From NCBI GenBank assembly GCA_004352715.1, contig SCFE01000039.1, forward strand, positions 775,024-839,023: a stretch of 64,000 nt of DNA, in the 5' to 3' direction. The position numbers and the translations under genes are program-made. Each line of letters opens with the position of its first letter. The first letter of the stretch is position 1. The notes under the pieces are model-generated. The model saw nothing but the letters and a program-made list of their open reading frames with translations, searched no databases and was not told the DNA's origin. This document shows positions 1 through 12,799 of this stretch, piece by piece. The stretch comes from Hofstenia miamia (Eukaryota; Xenacoelomorpha; Acoela).

Positions 1-529
1 CCATTTAAAACTTTGCTACCATATTTTAAACCTCTATGTGCAGAGGTAATTTTTTCACACTTTAGAAATGGCCTATACACGTCACTTTCTGCATTTTTAG
101 TATTTTTTGTCCTTTATCTGTTTCTTCTAGATTAAATGGTGGAAAACTATTATTCAATGAAATTAAATTTCTATTTTAGAAAACTCGATCTATAGCCTAT
201 GAATTAAAATGTCTATGCGACATGTCCCCTAGTATATAAATTCATAAATTTTTAATCAAAATGATGAGGCATTAATATGCGTTATTCATGAATAAATGGT
301 TATTTATTTAAACTACTTGGAATGGAAACAAATTCTGTGCATTAATAATAAAACGCTCCCTTGAGAAGATAACTTCACATTACTGTTTAGAACTTTTTTG
401 TTGATAAATTTGTTTTAAATGCTTTAAATTTTCCTTGATAGTAATGTTTTAGAATGTCTATATTATTACTAAATTTATTTAAAATACACCTGCCGCATTC
501 ACTTTAAATAATGGATTTCAAAAAATATA
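1..529. other. AT-rich non-coding DNA
   Basis: I see no coding frame, repeat or RNA gene here; the sequence is AT-rich and unstructured up to the start of a TA microsatellite. Confidence 0.6.
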
Positions 530-569
530 GTATATATATATGCATGTATGTATATATACATATATGCAA

Positions 570-600
<31 letters not shown>

Positions 601-662
601 ATATATATGAATATATATATATATATATATATGCATAAACATATATATGTATATTATATATA
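530..662. repeat. Imperfect (TA)n microsatellite
   Basis: Runs of TA are interrupted by short TATG/TGCA variants. Apparent reading frames rich in Tyr-Ile across it are a by-product of the TA repeat and are not genes. Confidence 0.9.
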
Positions 663-965
663 GAGGGGATTCCAATAAAAATGTTGTTTTCAATTTTTAT
701 TTGAAATTAAAAAAGAATTATAATCCAAAGCAATCTGCTTTACACTAGAATGACCGAGTTGTCAAATTTGACTACTTTGCACATCTTAAATGCATTTGTA
801 ACGCCTCATGTAATGATAATTAAAATACAAAAACAGCTTATTTTGTTCTTCTGATACTTTTCTTTCACTTGCTTTGTTTTCGTTATTTTTACTTGAATGG
901 GTCAATTCTGGCAACTGCATGAATTTAAAATATAGAATCGTCGGGTTTTCTAGTGTTAATAAATA
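663..965. other. Non-coding spacer
   Basis: No recognisable feature between the microsatellite and the mariner relic. Confidence 0.5.
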
Positions 966-1450
966 CTAGTATGCAGTCATGAAGGTAATTTCTTTGAGAT
1001 CAATAATCTTCTGGCTATTCTCTCGCCAATTTTTAATGGCTAAATAGTTCATGTTAGTTTCTAAATAGCTGAATGCCAGAGATTCAGTGCTTTTCAGGCT
1101 ACTTTCGTATTTCGAAAAGTATACCGTTCTTGCAGGTCTACATCTAACTAATAACGAGTTTGGTAGAATCTGCAATCGCTATGGGCTTAAATAAAGTCAA
1201 TTGTCAGCCTGGCAAGATGCTTCCAAGCATTGTCGTGCACTATGGTGCTCTAACAAGGGGCTCTATTTAGAACTCATTGGCCCTAAAAAGCAATGAAGCG
1301 TTTGTTGTCGGTGACAATTGCTCCAGAATGTAGCACCTCAAGTAATTTTTTCTTCTGAAGATGGTCCCCACAACTACATCAAACTGGAATGTAGACATTC
1401 CAATTCCAGTTTTTTTGTTGGTTGATTATTAGGTGAATCCATCCATGTCC
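966..1450 (-). pseudogene. Mariner-like transposase relic, C-terminal half
   Basis: This is a decayed DNA-transposon transposase (cut-and-paste DDE/D nuclease). Read on the minus strand, 1226-1237 encodes HDNA, the motif around the second catalytic aspartate of mariner transposases, inside the context VHDNAWKHLARLT. Just upstream (about 1290-1345) another frame reads LHSGAIVTDNKRFIA, matching the mariner pattern ELLPxGxTITxxRY. Further downstream, down to 966, an open frame ends with a segment containing NWRENSQKIID, which resembles the usual C-terminal W-xx-(V/I)I block. The pieces lie in different frames with stops, so it cannot be expressed. No terminal inverted repeats were found. Family assignment rests on motif recall; the HDNA block is the strongest point. 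Confidence 0.65.
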
Positions 1451-1781
1451 ACACATTATGCTGATTGGACATATAAACATTTATAGTTAATGACAAATAA
1501 GTTACTGGTGACATTATTCAGTTCTGAGCACCAGCCACACATTATAATACAAAAATTAATACTATCAGTATTTCATCCTTCATGACAAGCCAATCAATTA
1601 ACGTCAAACACTCAAATTTCGAAATTATTAAAAATCAGTTGCTAAAAATGCTTAGAATTGATGCATAAAATGTTTGTGGATATCGGGTTAGATTTACATG
1701 GCATATATAATGCAAAATTATCAAAGATTTAATTAAGAATGCCATAGAAATAGGAAACGACATTTCCATTGCAACCCCATA
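1451..1781. other. Non-coding spacer
   Basis: AT-rich sequence upstream of the mariner relic; nothing recognisable. It might hold the lost N-terminal half of that element, but I see no motif. Confidence 0.4.
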
Positions 1782-1970
1782 TACCTATATATATATATAN
1801 NNNNNNNNNNNNNNNNNNNNNNNNNNNNNNNNNNNNNNNNNNNNNNNNNNNNNNNNNNNNNNNNNNNNNNNNNNNNNNNNNNNNNNNNNNNNNNNNNNNN
1901 NNNNNNNNNNNNNNNNNNNNNNNNNNNNNNNNNNNNNNNNNNNNNNNNNNNTATATATATATATATACAT
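1782..1970. repeat. (TA)n microsatellite with assembly gap
   Basis: TA repeat on both sides of a run of N from 1800 to 1951. The true array length is unknown. Confidence 0.9.
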
Positions 1971-2070
1971 ATGCGAATCTTGCAATTGTGGCTATATATG
2001 TTTACATATAACCTTTATAGCATCAAAATAGGGCAAAACCCAAAAATATACTAGGTGTACAAAGTTTTTC

Positions 2071-2072
<2 letters not shown>

Positions 2073-2114
<42 letters not shown>
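2073..2114. repeat. (TA)n array at the Tc1-like insertion site
   Basis: A pure TA array ends exactly where the left TIR of the Tc1-like element begins. Tc1/mariner elements insert at TA, so this array is the likely target. Confidence 0.9.
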
Positions 2115-2117
<3 letters not shown>

Positions 2118-2138
2118 TACTGGCCAAAGGTTTGAGAA
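2115..2138 (+). repeat. Left TIR of Tc1-like element
   Basis: Begins CAGTACTGGCC directly after TA and pairs with 3388-3411. Confidence 0.9.
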
Positions 2139-2314
2139 CAGTAACCTGTCTAAAGTGTGTTTATGCTATTTCCTGGAAACTTCGTAAAATTCCTGGAATT
2201 GCCAATTGTGTCTTAGAATTTACAACAGATTCATTTAGCCAATTAAATTAACATAACTTTAGATTTACACAATATATTTTCACTGAAAAAAGCACTATCA
2301 TTATAGATTGAAAT

Positions 2315-3258
2315 ATGGTCCGTGGTAGTGAAATTTCACCAACAAAGCGTGCTCAAATTCATATCTTGTACGAGGAGGGGTACAATTATTTTTCCTCTCG
2401 CAAACGGTCTGGAAGACCAAAAGTGACTTCCCTCAGACTGACCGTCTCATTCACCGTTACGTCGTCAATCAACCATTCTCTTCATATTCTGAAGTTTAAG
2501 CAAATCTGGGTGTGGTAGTGCAAAATGTATCAACACGCACCATTAGGCGCTGATTGAATACTACCTTTCACTTTCCATCATACAAACCGACAGTCAAACC
2601 CCGATTGTTTTCAAAGAGCATTTGAAACCGGTTGCGCTTCTCGGGCAATACCAATACTACGCCCCTGATATGTTGCATCAAGTAATGTTTAGTGTGACGA
2701 ATACAAGATTTGCCAGTTTACATCATACTGGCCACACGTTCGACGACCAAGAAACCAAAGATTCAACACACTTTACACGTAACAAACTATCTGCTCAGCA
2801 CCTTCTTTGATGATTTGAGGTTTCATAACTACGAATGGGCGTGCTGGTCTGCATTTGTTCCTCACAATGAGACAGTCACAGCCAAGGCCTACCTCAGAAT
2901 AATTCAGGAAAAAGTTAGCATGTTTATGCAGCTTCGCGAAACATCTGTACTACAACAAGATGGTGCTCCTTGCCACAACGCCAAAGTTGTGAAACAGTGG
3001 ATTGCATCCCAAGACTTTCACCTGCTTGAGAACTGGCCAGGAAACTCCCCAGACCTCAATGTCATAGAAAATTGCTGGCATCACATTAAAAACTGTCTGA
3101 GGAAGCGCCAATGCACATCACTCGACGGTATGAAAGAGCAAATTATAGTGGTATGGTGCACAGAGATTACTGATGATTATTGTAGAAAACTGATTGAGTC
3201 AATGTCAAATCGCATTACTGCGTGTTTGGCCAATAATGGCGGACAAACAAAATATTAG
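2315..3258 (+). pseudogene. Tc1-like transposase, DD35E type, frameshifted
   Basis: Would catalyse cut-and-paste transposition of its own element. The start (2315) opens an N-terminal helix-turn-helix (begins MVRGSEISPTKRAQIHI). A basic GRP hinge follows (RKRSGRPK, about 2395-2430), after which the frame shifts; TDRLIHRYVVNQP continues in another frame. The first catalytic Asp is at GAC 2696-2698 (DEYKI after FS, also out of frame), followed by a block ending RRPRNQRFNTLYT. From about 2815 to 3258 the frame is continuous and holds QQDGAPCHNAK and SPDLNVIENCW. I count 35 residues between the second Asp and the Glu, i.e. DD35E rather than the usual DD34E. At least three frameshifts and a stop make it inactive. 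Published DD35E elements include the group named Traveler, but membership is untested. Confidence 0.88.
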
Positions 3259-3387
3259 TGAGTTTTTCTGAATTCACTATTTACTTTCTACACAGTGTTA
3301 TCATATTGTTTCTACATTGTGTTATTATATTGTTTTTACATTGAGTTTTTTAGTGTAAAATACAAAAATTTCTAAATTTGGAAAGTT

Positions 3388-3411
3388 TTCCCAAACTTTT
3401 GGCCAGCACTG
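3388..3411 (-). repeat. Right TIR of Tc1-like element
   Basis: Inverted copy of the left TIR, ending GGCCAGCACTG and followed by a short TA run (3412-3424). Confidence 0.9.
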
Positions 3412-3424
3412 TATATATATACAT

Positions 3425-6400
3425 ATGAAAATTGTTTAGGTAATGAAATGACAATAAATTCAGCAATAGTTCTATCTAATCTGTGAATATCAATAGTTTA
3501 AATTGCGGAGGTCAGCGATTTTCTGAGCTTCCTTCTAGACTTAGGAATGTAATTCAAATTTTATAATTATGCTTGTGCCAGTATTTAAAATAGAACTAGC
3601 ACTTTGATTAATGCTTACCTTAAAATTGCTATTTCACTAAAGAGCGTACTAAAAGCAATTGATTAAACATTTCATTTCAAGTGGGCGAAATTTAACAAAG
3701 AAGTCATTCAAATTTGTTGTAAAATACGTAAATGAAGTAAATATCAGCCGTGCTATTTGTTAGGAATGTATTAAGTTTAATAAATAAAAAACGCATATAA
3801 GACTAAAAAATCATGTTTTCAATGAAAAAACATTTTTTAAGAAGAGCTACTGGTATACTCGATTTCTTCTGGAAAGGTGTGTGTTTCGGGTAGTTGAAGA
3901 TAGCAAGATCTGCCAATCACATTTTATGGAAGTTTACGATTTCATTGTTTGGAAAAGGTAACTTTGATAATCCAATTACCTTCAGTAATACAATGATTTA
4001 TCTATATACTAAATGCAAGACATGCTAATTCGAAAATGACATGACAATTACGAAAGATAGAGTACACTTATAAAGTTTATAAGATGAATAACCAAGTATC
4101 ATTACATGCAAGTAGCTTGCATTTCTATGGAATGTTGAGCTTATTAGCGTTTTTACAGCTATGTTATATTTTGATGGAGCACATTAATATACGGGACCTC
4201 TCATCTAGCAACCGTGAGAAATTGGTGATTGCATACATTGTGTATTTCCTATTAATTTGTAAATACAAACATGAAGTTCAGAAGCATTTTAAGAACCCAT
4301 CATTGCCATTAACATTTTGATTTCCAAGTGGAATTGTCAAATGAATAGATTTTCACAAAGCCACTTTAGATTATCATAAAAACGTAATTTGAATGATACA
4401 GATTAATGCATTTTTTATGTTCTTCTTTACTTCATTTTTGTGTCTTTATAAAGGTCTTGCGAATATTCCAAATTAAATCCGAAAAGGAATCTAGGTTAGA
4501 TTGGTATGCGGATATGAATTCGTGTACTTGGAAATTCCAATCTTGGTAAAGTGCAGGAGCCGTGCAGAAATAATTTCACATTTAATCTCTGTGTGAAGCG
4601 TGTAAATCACATTTTTCCATTGAATTATTGATTTTTTCAAAATTCAAAGTGGCTTTTAATAACAGCTATTAACCCTATTTGCCACAGGATTGCTGATTCG
4701 GCACCTCGTGGAAACTTTTGAAAATACAGATATGTTTGTGCTTTCGTGGGTCTTAGTTTCCTAGTATGAGATATATTCTAACAAAACTTAAAGCAATATG
4801 TCACCCAACGTTTCTCTTACTCTGAAAATTTTGTCAACAATATTTTAAAGTTTTTGATTGTGCCATGCTGTGTTTTTACATGAAATTATTGCTTTGTTCC
4901 CTTTTTGATATTTTATGTTTGCCTCTTGTGAACCTATTAATCAGGCTTTGTCAACTCAGAAAGTATCATAAAACTTCCTTATTAAAAAAGTCCAAAACGT
5001 CAAAAAATCATGAATTTTCCGCTATCTGTGATGACGCCATCACTTACCTAATGGTCTTTATTTTTCAGAAGAGGAATTGTTTTATTATCGTTCAAGTTTC
5101 ATGAAAAAAATTTTGTAGAAAAATTTTATTAGGGGCTGTATCAACGCCGTGATTTCAACAGACACAATTATCCTGTGACAAAATACTTTAACAACAGTTG
5201 CTCTAGTAATTTCATTAATCACACTGCATTTTATAATCGACTTTGAATTGGCGAATCCATTGATTGAATATTCGGATTCTAATAATGTGGGTTTGCAGGA
5301 TTCTAGTTTTTATATTATTGAGTAATAGCAAATAGACAATGCACATGCAATCATCCCATTGATTTTCCACCTTTGCTGGAGTTGTGAATCCTGTACATTA
5401 ATATCCTTGTTTTCATAGATTTTTATTGCTTCATATTCTAATAGTAAGCGAATTGATGAATGTAACATTGATAAATATCTCATTAGATTCATGCATTCCC
5501 ACAATTTCATAATTAATCAGTGCATCATACAATCCATGCGAAATTTCAAAGGTTGGTGCATAGATATCTTGGATTTAATCATAAAGAAGAATTTTAATTA
5601 TTGAATAATGTGTTTCATACGTAATTGTTTAGCTTACCCTGATGCATATTTTATAGTATATTTTTATTGATTTTAAGACGAGGTAGCAGATGAGCAGTCG
5701 ACATTAGGAACTCAGTAAACTTCTTGTGTAATTGATGTACCTTACTGTCCCAAATATATTTAGATTAACAGATGTCTAAATTTCCTCTTTGTTTAAAATA
5801 GGAACTCATTACAATATAACTCAAATAATTTATAAACACATGCTTTAATGTGCTGAAGTAAAATCTTACGTGGAGCAAACCAGTCTGTAGCAAACTCCTG
5901 AATCTTTTTCCCTGCAATTTTCTGAGAATTAACTTAGATGTAGAAATGATATTATTGAAATTCAATTAATTTTAAAGGATTATGTGCATATAGTCTTAGA
6001 GCAATATATTTGATATCCTAAAGATTATTGGATAATTCCATATATCAATAAAATGTGCTAAAACTGACTCTAAAACCTATTATTTGCGGAATAAGACCTT
6101 CTTTAGTTTAGCCACTAATCTTTTAGAGCAAGGATTTACTCATAAATTATTTATTGTTAATTGTACATTTGTATATGCACATAAATGTATAATTCCCAAT
6201 TTCGGGTGTTTAAATTTCAACTATTGAAAGAATTCAAATTAAGTGTGTTTTTTCTTCAATTTTTGAAAAACTTGTAATGGCTACTTTGAAATGTTGACAC
6301 ATAATAATGCAGAAATTTTGCATTCATGACATAATTTTGTAAACTTAATAATTTTGTGATATTTTTATATTTAATTGCAATTAAAATTTGTAAAGCTATT

Positions 6401-8640
6401 AATATGTTTTTGAGTGATTACAATCATTATGTACTGGAGCTGAAGATTTCATTTATATAAAGCCACATTTTTGAAAAAAATTTCCCTTGTTCATAAAGAC
6501 AGTTAATTGTGAGAGATTTTATTATAATTGGAACTTGAAGAACCGAAAATTCTAGTACCTCTAACCATACTGCAGGTACAGAAACAAAAATGGTTAACTC
6601 ATTTTAGAGGGAGTCCAGCACCCTGGACTATTTCTGCACCAGTCTCTGCCATATTCCTATATACTGATGAACTTGAAACAGTTGCTTGCACACAACTTCG
6701 AGCGCAGTTTACACCGGTATTTTTTTTGTAATAATATTCAAATTTTTTTTAAGTGTGAAATAGCAGCTAGCATAAAGAAATATTATAATGAACCTGGTAT
6801 TACAACGAGTACACTACTTACTCAAAGCTGTAGTATGTCTAAAATTTATCTAAAATACTTAGGAAAATAGCTATTTTCCTAAATGATCACTCTAACAAAT
6901 ACCAATGGAAAGGCAAACTTTTGTAATCATATAGTGCCTATGTAGCGATGTTTTTTACAAGATGATTGGCATTTTCTGATTCACGATTGATTCTTGTTCA
7001 CAACTGATGCATCAATGGGATTGACAGTTGCTTAGATTTTTTTACAAGGGAAATTATTCTATGCTAAAGTGTGTAAAAAACTTATCAAAAAGTTAGTGTT
7101 ATTTTGACACATTAATTTTAATAACATGCTTTGAATCATAAGTCACAGTTATCTAAAAATATGTTAATGTGGTCTGTGCATTATTGTTTTGTGAAGAAAC
7201 TGTGATCTTAAGTGATTATGATTGACAAACAACATGTTGCAAGAAGGCTAAGTACTTACTTTTGCACTGGTACACTTTCACCATTTGATGAGCTAAATCA
7301 CACAAAACGATTGAATGTTAAAGGCAACATTTCTTAACGGTGCAAATGTATTTATTGTTAAACTTAAATATTTGCGTCAAAATAATGACTGAATATATTA
7401 TTATCATTCATTTAAGTAAGACAGTTTTATGCCTTATTATCATTGATTTAGCGGCATGGGGGATCATTTTAATATAAGATTCCAAGGTGTTCTGACAACA
7501 TGCTTAGAGAGACCCAAACTTAATAGTCATAGTCCATCATTTGATCTATTCCAAGTCTAGTCTCTTTGACATTCCCCATAGTTATTTTAGTTTCCATATT
7601 CAATAACAATATTTACAGCATTTTGTCCAAATTTAGCAGCCATTAGCGCTCAGGCAATCAAACCTATTTTGAAAAGCCTAAAAACGTTGAGAGACTAAAT
7701 AATAATATCAATTGGTTGTTGGTGATCTTTGTTACTAAAATCATAAGTGCTTATATCGTACCGTTAAGTCACTCAGAAGCGTTATCACAGTCTGCTTCTC
7801 ATTTTGTATGCGTATGCATAGTCAACTAAGTTTCTGTAATAGTCATGCAGACTTGATTACCTAAGTTGATTTCTTATTTGTATAATAAAATAACTATTGA
7901 ATACATCCTACTATTCCAACAATATTATTTCAGCAACATTCAACTCAAAATATTATTAGACTACATCTAGTTCAGGTCAGAAAAATCAACATGCGAAATT
8001 TTTGCAGAAATTCTTACATATCTCGGCTGGCTTCCAATTCATATATTGGAGTAAAAAAAATGTACTAATAAGCAAATCATGAGGATTCCAGCTAGAATTG
8101 CAATTACAATACGAATCGAAAATAATCATGATAAGAGTAGTTTAATACTAATATTTTAGTTTACTCTGAAATGTATTTCTAACAAAATAATTGGGTATGC
8201 AGGAAGACTATTTACAAATTGTTTCTACTATTGGTGATATTGAATAAAATAACAATTATTTATTAACTTTATTATTTGTAAAAACTAACAGAGTGGCTGG
8301 ATACGTTTATCTGAGCGGGTAGGGTAAATTTTTCAAAGTAAATAAATGGCTCGGTTAATACATAAATCAACAAATTACATCATGATTTTCTTTAACACGC
8401 TTTATATATATATTTCATTCAGGATAAATTAAATTATAAGCATTTTGAGAAACTAAAATAGTTTCCAATACTAGTAATCAATTTCAAATGAATATTGAAA
8501 ATCTGTCATAAAAAAGAAAAGTTATTTATGAATTCTGTCATCCGAAAATTCCATGAGAATTCAGTAAGAATTAATGAAACAAATTCATTAAATGATGCAC
8601 ATTTGATGTCTCCATGTTTCTTACAAAGGAGCTTCACGAA
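3425..8640. other. Long AT-rich region without recognisable genes
   Basis: Read on both strands, I find only short frames typical of AT-rich noise. The longest (4084-4320 +, 78 codons) contains a hydrophobic stretch but no family motif. A 6528-6731 (+) frame has a less AT-rich composition and a potential donor (CTGCAG followed by GTACAG) near 6570, but no clear exon. Confidence 0.5.
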
Positions 8641-11600
8641 TTATTAAAGCATACATTTAATCACTAAAAATATTTGAATAATAATACAATGAATAAATTG
8701 ATAATTTAAAAATGCATATTTTCCTACACATTGATTAGAAAAATCTGCAGCAGAGAACTTTAAATATGCATAAAATATTCGTATTTTGGTTAATGCATCC
8801 ATGCATCTGCTTAGAAAACGTTTCATTTTTGACAAGCGCATTAGTTTTTATGTCAAATATTCACGTAAAAGTAGAGTTTGCTTAAAATTATATATTAATT
8901 AGCCACGTGGCTGGCAGATTAACTGAATGTGAAATCTCCACTTCCATTGAGAGAATAAGAAAGGCTTTTTCCATTTCTGTTCATCACGTTACACTTTGGC
9001 ATGCATGTTAAATTAATTGAGGTAATTCAATGCCAATTTATTTATTAACTTTACAGCTAAAAGTTCAAATAACATTAAGTATTTTGTGGAGATAGTATTT
9101 GCAATATTCATTTTTAACCCTTGAGCTTAGCAGCAAATTAAATTGTGAATTCACAATCCATAATGTTCAAAAACGCATATAATTAGTGACTGAATATTAA
9201 AAAAAGATTTTTAGCGAAAATTATAATTATACATAAAATGGGAGGTGGTTGGCGATCAACGCAATTCTCCAAATTGGATCAATGCTATTAGTATTTACTT
9301 ATCAATTCTGTCGTCATGAACCGCATCTAATCTTGAGTGGTTAAGAACGAAGTTTGGATAATTGATGTAAGGAATTTTTTATTTCTGCCAACTGAGCTCA
9401 GGGATTACATATCATTTCTTAAAATTACTGGTAAGCTTTTATTTGTGAGGTAGTATATAAACTTTGACATAATGCTATAATTTTTAACATCAAGGCAGAC
9501 ATTAATTAAAAAAAGGAGTTTTCTTAGATCTATTTAGGAAGAATTAAGCTTTAAGCAATAACAATTGTAAAAAAATTCAATTTTTTAGCAAAGCTATTTA
9601 GTCATAAAATTTTATTACGAATGTTTCCTGAGCATGTAAAATAATTGATGAATCTGAACTACAGTTGAATTCCTCAACTTCTGAAAGGATTTTATTGGCT
9701 TTTCTAATTTTCACAGTTGTAAAAACCGTTTCAACATGGCGCAATTAACTAGGTCGTTACACTAACACATTTTCCTGATATTGATTTATTTTTATTGGCA
9801 TCAATAATTTATGAATCACGTGATTCTGTTTTCTCAAGCTTACTAAACTATTAAGTCCTCTTTATTTGAAATTTATTAATTACTTTTTATAATATAAAGG
9901 TTAGTAGTCTTGAAATGCTTAAGTTAAAATTAAAAACCATGAGTGGGAGTATGCAGTCTTTGTTTTACATGTGATGATCAGGTACAATGCATTATTTAAT
10001 GTCAGGTTAATCTTTGCAATTTCTTGCAGTCTGTAAGTAGGGACTTATGCCAAAGTTTTGCAATTAAGCAAATATGAAACTTATAATGTAAAATTCGTCA
10101 TTTAATAGGTTAAAGATGATCATTTTCTAATATTCGATACACACAGATTTATAAATATTTATAGTTAATTTTACTGCATTGAAGGGAAAATTCTTAAATT
10201 GTTTTCTTTAGTGAGAGCTGACCTAATATTTATATCAGGTAATATAAATTTTTGAATTTAGGAAACTAGAGAGATCTGATTCCGCTAAGTCGTTTCTTTT
10301 GAATTAGGAAATCTCAAATTCAATTGAAGGTCTCTTGAGCATTGTAAATGAAACATTTTTGTTGTTCTGATCTATCAATTCGAACTAATATAAGCGATTT
10401 GAAATCAAAGGAAGTGTGCTGACAAAGCTTCTAACAATTTTACATGGTAGTTTAATGTACAAAGCAAACATCAATATTTTTTGCATTTACTCGAGTAGCT
10501 TTATATCAAATTGGAATAAAAAAAAATTTAAAAATTAACCGCATAATTTTAACCTTGAACATTGTTAGCGTTACCTATGAATACTTCTTAATGTTTTGTA
10601 GCAATCAGTGTAATAAGCAGTTGTAGTGTCCACGTATTGTTGAAGATGTTAATTAGTAGATAATAGTTTCATTTTTATATGAATACATTTGATTCAAAAC
10701 ATCAAATGTTCATGATTATTAACAATTTGCTGTAACTGAGACATGATAATTTTTTAGTCCTACGCACCCAATGTTTTTCATATATATTTTTAGTCCGAAT
10801 AACTGTTTAGTTATAAAATTAATGTTGAAAATATCTGAATAAACCCATTTTTCTTTTGCTAGGCTTAGCTAAGGCTAGTTTAATGTGCATGTGCACTTAA
10901 GTGTGTAATATTTTGCAAATTTTTACCTATTATGTACCTACTTGTAAGTATTCAAAAAGAATTATATAGAGGCTATTGAAGATTACACAAGTTACTACAG
11001 ACCTTACCCAGTTCAAGATATTACGCATTAATGAACATGACACATTAAGGTATACATATCCTTTAAAATTGGAGTTAATCCAAGGCTTTAATTTTTCTGC
11101 ATTTTGTGCATCAATATATTTTCTGAGGTTGATGGATGTTATAAATTTTAATATTTTTATGACATAAGATCCGTTTCTAATTTAATTGCCAGGGATGTCG
11201 CATATCTCAATGTCTCCCCATTGTAATATTTAAAATTATCAATTGCAATGTATATGTACATTATAAACTGAATGTGATACTTCCAATTAGGTAATGTTTA
11301 ATATATTACCAACTGATGTAGTGTAATTCAATATTACAAGCCGAATAAATTTTTACCTTGGTTGCACGTGACGCATTCTGGAGGGAAGTATCGCCATTAC
11401 CGCAAAATGGTGCCTCTTCAATGAGTTGATTGTTCGAACATTAAATCCAGTTTAAAAACTACTGAAATGTGGTTTTCAGCGACCAGGTGTTGAAAAATAA
11501 ATCTCGCGGTTTCTATTTAATTTTTTAGATAACTATGGAATACAAGTGTTCTAGCGGCGTTAAAATGAATTTAGCGTTCTCCGTACTTGCAAATTGTTTG

Positions 11601-11820
11601 TAAAAAATCCTTATCTAATACAATTTGTCAAATTTAAAGCAATTCCAAGGATAGTGAATAGCTATTATATTTTCTAAAATATAGACATTATAATATTATA
11701 TTAAAAGTTATTGATTTACAAACAGTAAATATTATTTTATTTACATGTTTCAAATAGACTATTGTAATAATCTTAAAACTTGCGGAATGCGCTATTCAAA
11801 CCTCTGCAAATTAATATTAA
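8641..11820. other. AT-rich region without recognisable genes
   Basis: No gene, RNA or repeat recognised. A slightly more CpG-containing patch at about 11360-11580 has no convincing open frame. Confidence 0.5.
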
Positions 11821-12130
11821 GCTATCTGGGTTGAACTTTCTTCAAAAACATGATGTGAAAATAAATAATGTCATACTTTCTGTTATTAATAGAAAACTAA
11901 CAATACATAGTATAAGTATATACTATATATCAAGGGTGGAATAGGTAGGCTCGGCCCTGCTTGAGATCTCAAACATGGGTAACGACTTGGATCGAGCCAT
12001 TAGGAAAAAGAATATTCATAGCAGTGCCAAAAATAAAGAAAATGCAGGTTAAATTACTTACCGCAATTACTAATTAATCTTAAAAAATATATGCTCGAAA
12101 TAATTTCTATGGATATTATGAATTTTGCAG
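11821..12130 (+). repeat. Diverged interspersed repeat, copy 1
   Basis: Aligns in the same orientation with 12800-13130. Shared blocks, in order: GTTATTAATAGAAAA, a CATAGTATAAG/CATAGCATATG motif, a GC-rich core (here GGCTCGGCCCTGCTTGAG), AAAGAATATTCATAG against AAATAATATTCCTG, CAGTGCCAAAAAT against CAGTGTCAAAAAC, and GAAATAATTTCTAT. Identity looks like 65-75%. It is an old transposable-element copy of unknown class. Confidence 0.65.
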
Positions 12131-12799
12131 CTTGTAATCAACAAAAAATTCCAGCGGGAATGAAAATAGCAGGCGGAAACGATCAGACCGTTGTCTTATG
12201 AAATGGGTCGAATTTGCACGAGCACACAATATTTTTCTAGAAACCCATCTGATTATTTGCGTTTAGTATATGTTTTATTAAATTTTCTCTTAGCTGCGTT
12301 TATGTTTGATTACAAATATATGATACCTTGCAAATTTTATTCTAATATTTTTTTGAAATTTGAGTCGGTTTTCTAAGCTTTAGTTAGAAATCATCCTCAA
12401 TTTACATTCTTCGTCTATATTTAATTGACGTGCAGATTTCCTGCACAGTTGGGAATGGGCCGGTAGGCAGGAGGCAAAGAAAACAACAAGAGAGTACAGG
12501 ACGCTCTTTGTATTTCAAAACGGGTTGCGCGGGCATGAGCACACAAACTTTTCCCGCCCGTAAAACACTATCTTCCTGTTTTGTTTCTGTATTTACCCAA
12601 AATCATGATTCGACCTGTAAAAAAAAAAAAAATTTAGTTTTCCTAACGTATGTTCTATATCTTTCACTCTTCTTTTATCATGAAGTTTTGAACGTTTGTT
12701 CTGTGAATCATTTTTTAAATCGCCCAACGAAAGATAGCTTGGAAGAAACCAGTTTATACTTAAGTCTAAGTTATTGGTACTAAATATGCTTTGCTGGAA
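12131..12799. other. Spacer with a second weak duplicated block
   Basis: Segments near 12170-12240 and 12440-12565 resemble each other (shared GGGTCGAATTTGCACGAGC / GGGTTGCGCGGGCATGAGC followed by ACACAA), suggesting a larger duplicated unit together with the flanking repeats. The 12430-12783 frame is low-complexity at its end (poly-A) and I do not regard it as a gene. Confidence 0.4.

Larger units (their letters stand above)
2115..3411 (+). mobile_element. Tc1-like transposon, full length (1297 bp)
   Basis: Both ends are present. The left end reads CAGTACTGGCCAAAGG and the reverse complement of the right end reads CAGTGCTGGCCAAAAG; the match runs about 24 bp with a few differences (2115-2138 and 3388-3411). 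Each end abuts a TA dinucleotide (2113-2114 and 3412-3413), the expected target duplication, within TA-repeat DNA. The internal gene is a Tc1/mariner-superfamily transposase relic on the plus strand. The length is close to that of a typical autonomous Tc1 element, so this is a complete insertion that later decayed by small indels rather than a large deletion. Confidence 0.93.

Noticed and set aside
499-693. Tyr/Ile-repeat frames over (TA)n arrays, here and at 1769-2011, 24697-25044, 43702-43970, 44151-44333, 55284-55912 and 58827-59107
   Set aside because: They are translations of TA microsatellites and of N gaps, not proteins.
4084-4320. 78-codon frame with a hydrophobic segment
   Set aside because: No motif, no splice or promoter context, and length expected by chance in AT-rich DNA without stops in one frame.
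12430-12783. 117-codon frame and the overlapping minus-strand frame 12593-12841
   Set aside because: They run through a poly-A stretch and a decayed repeat; no family motif in either strand.
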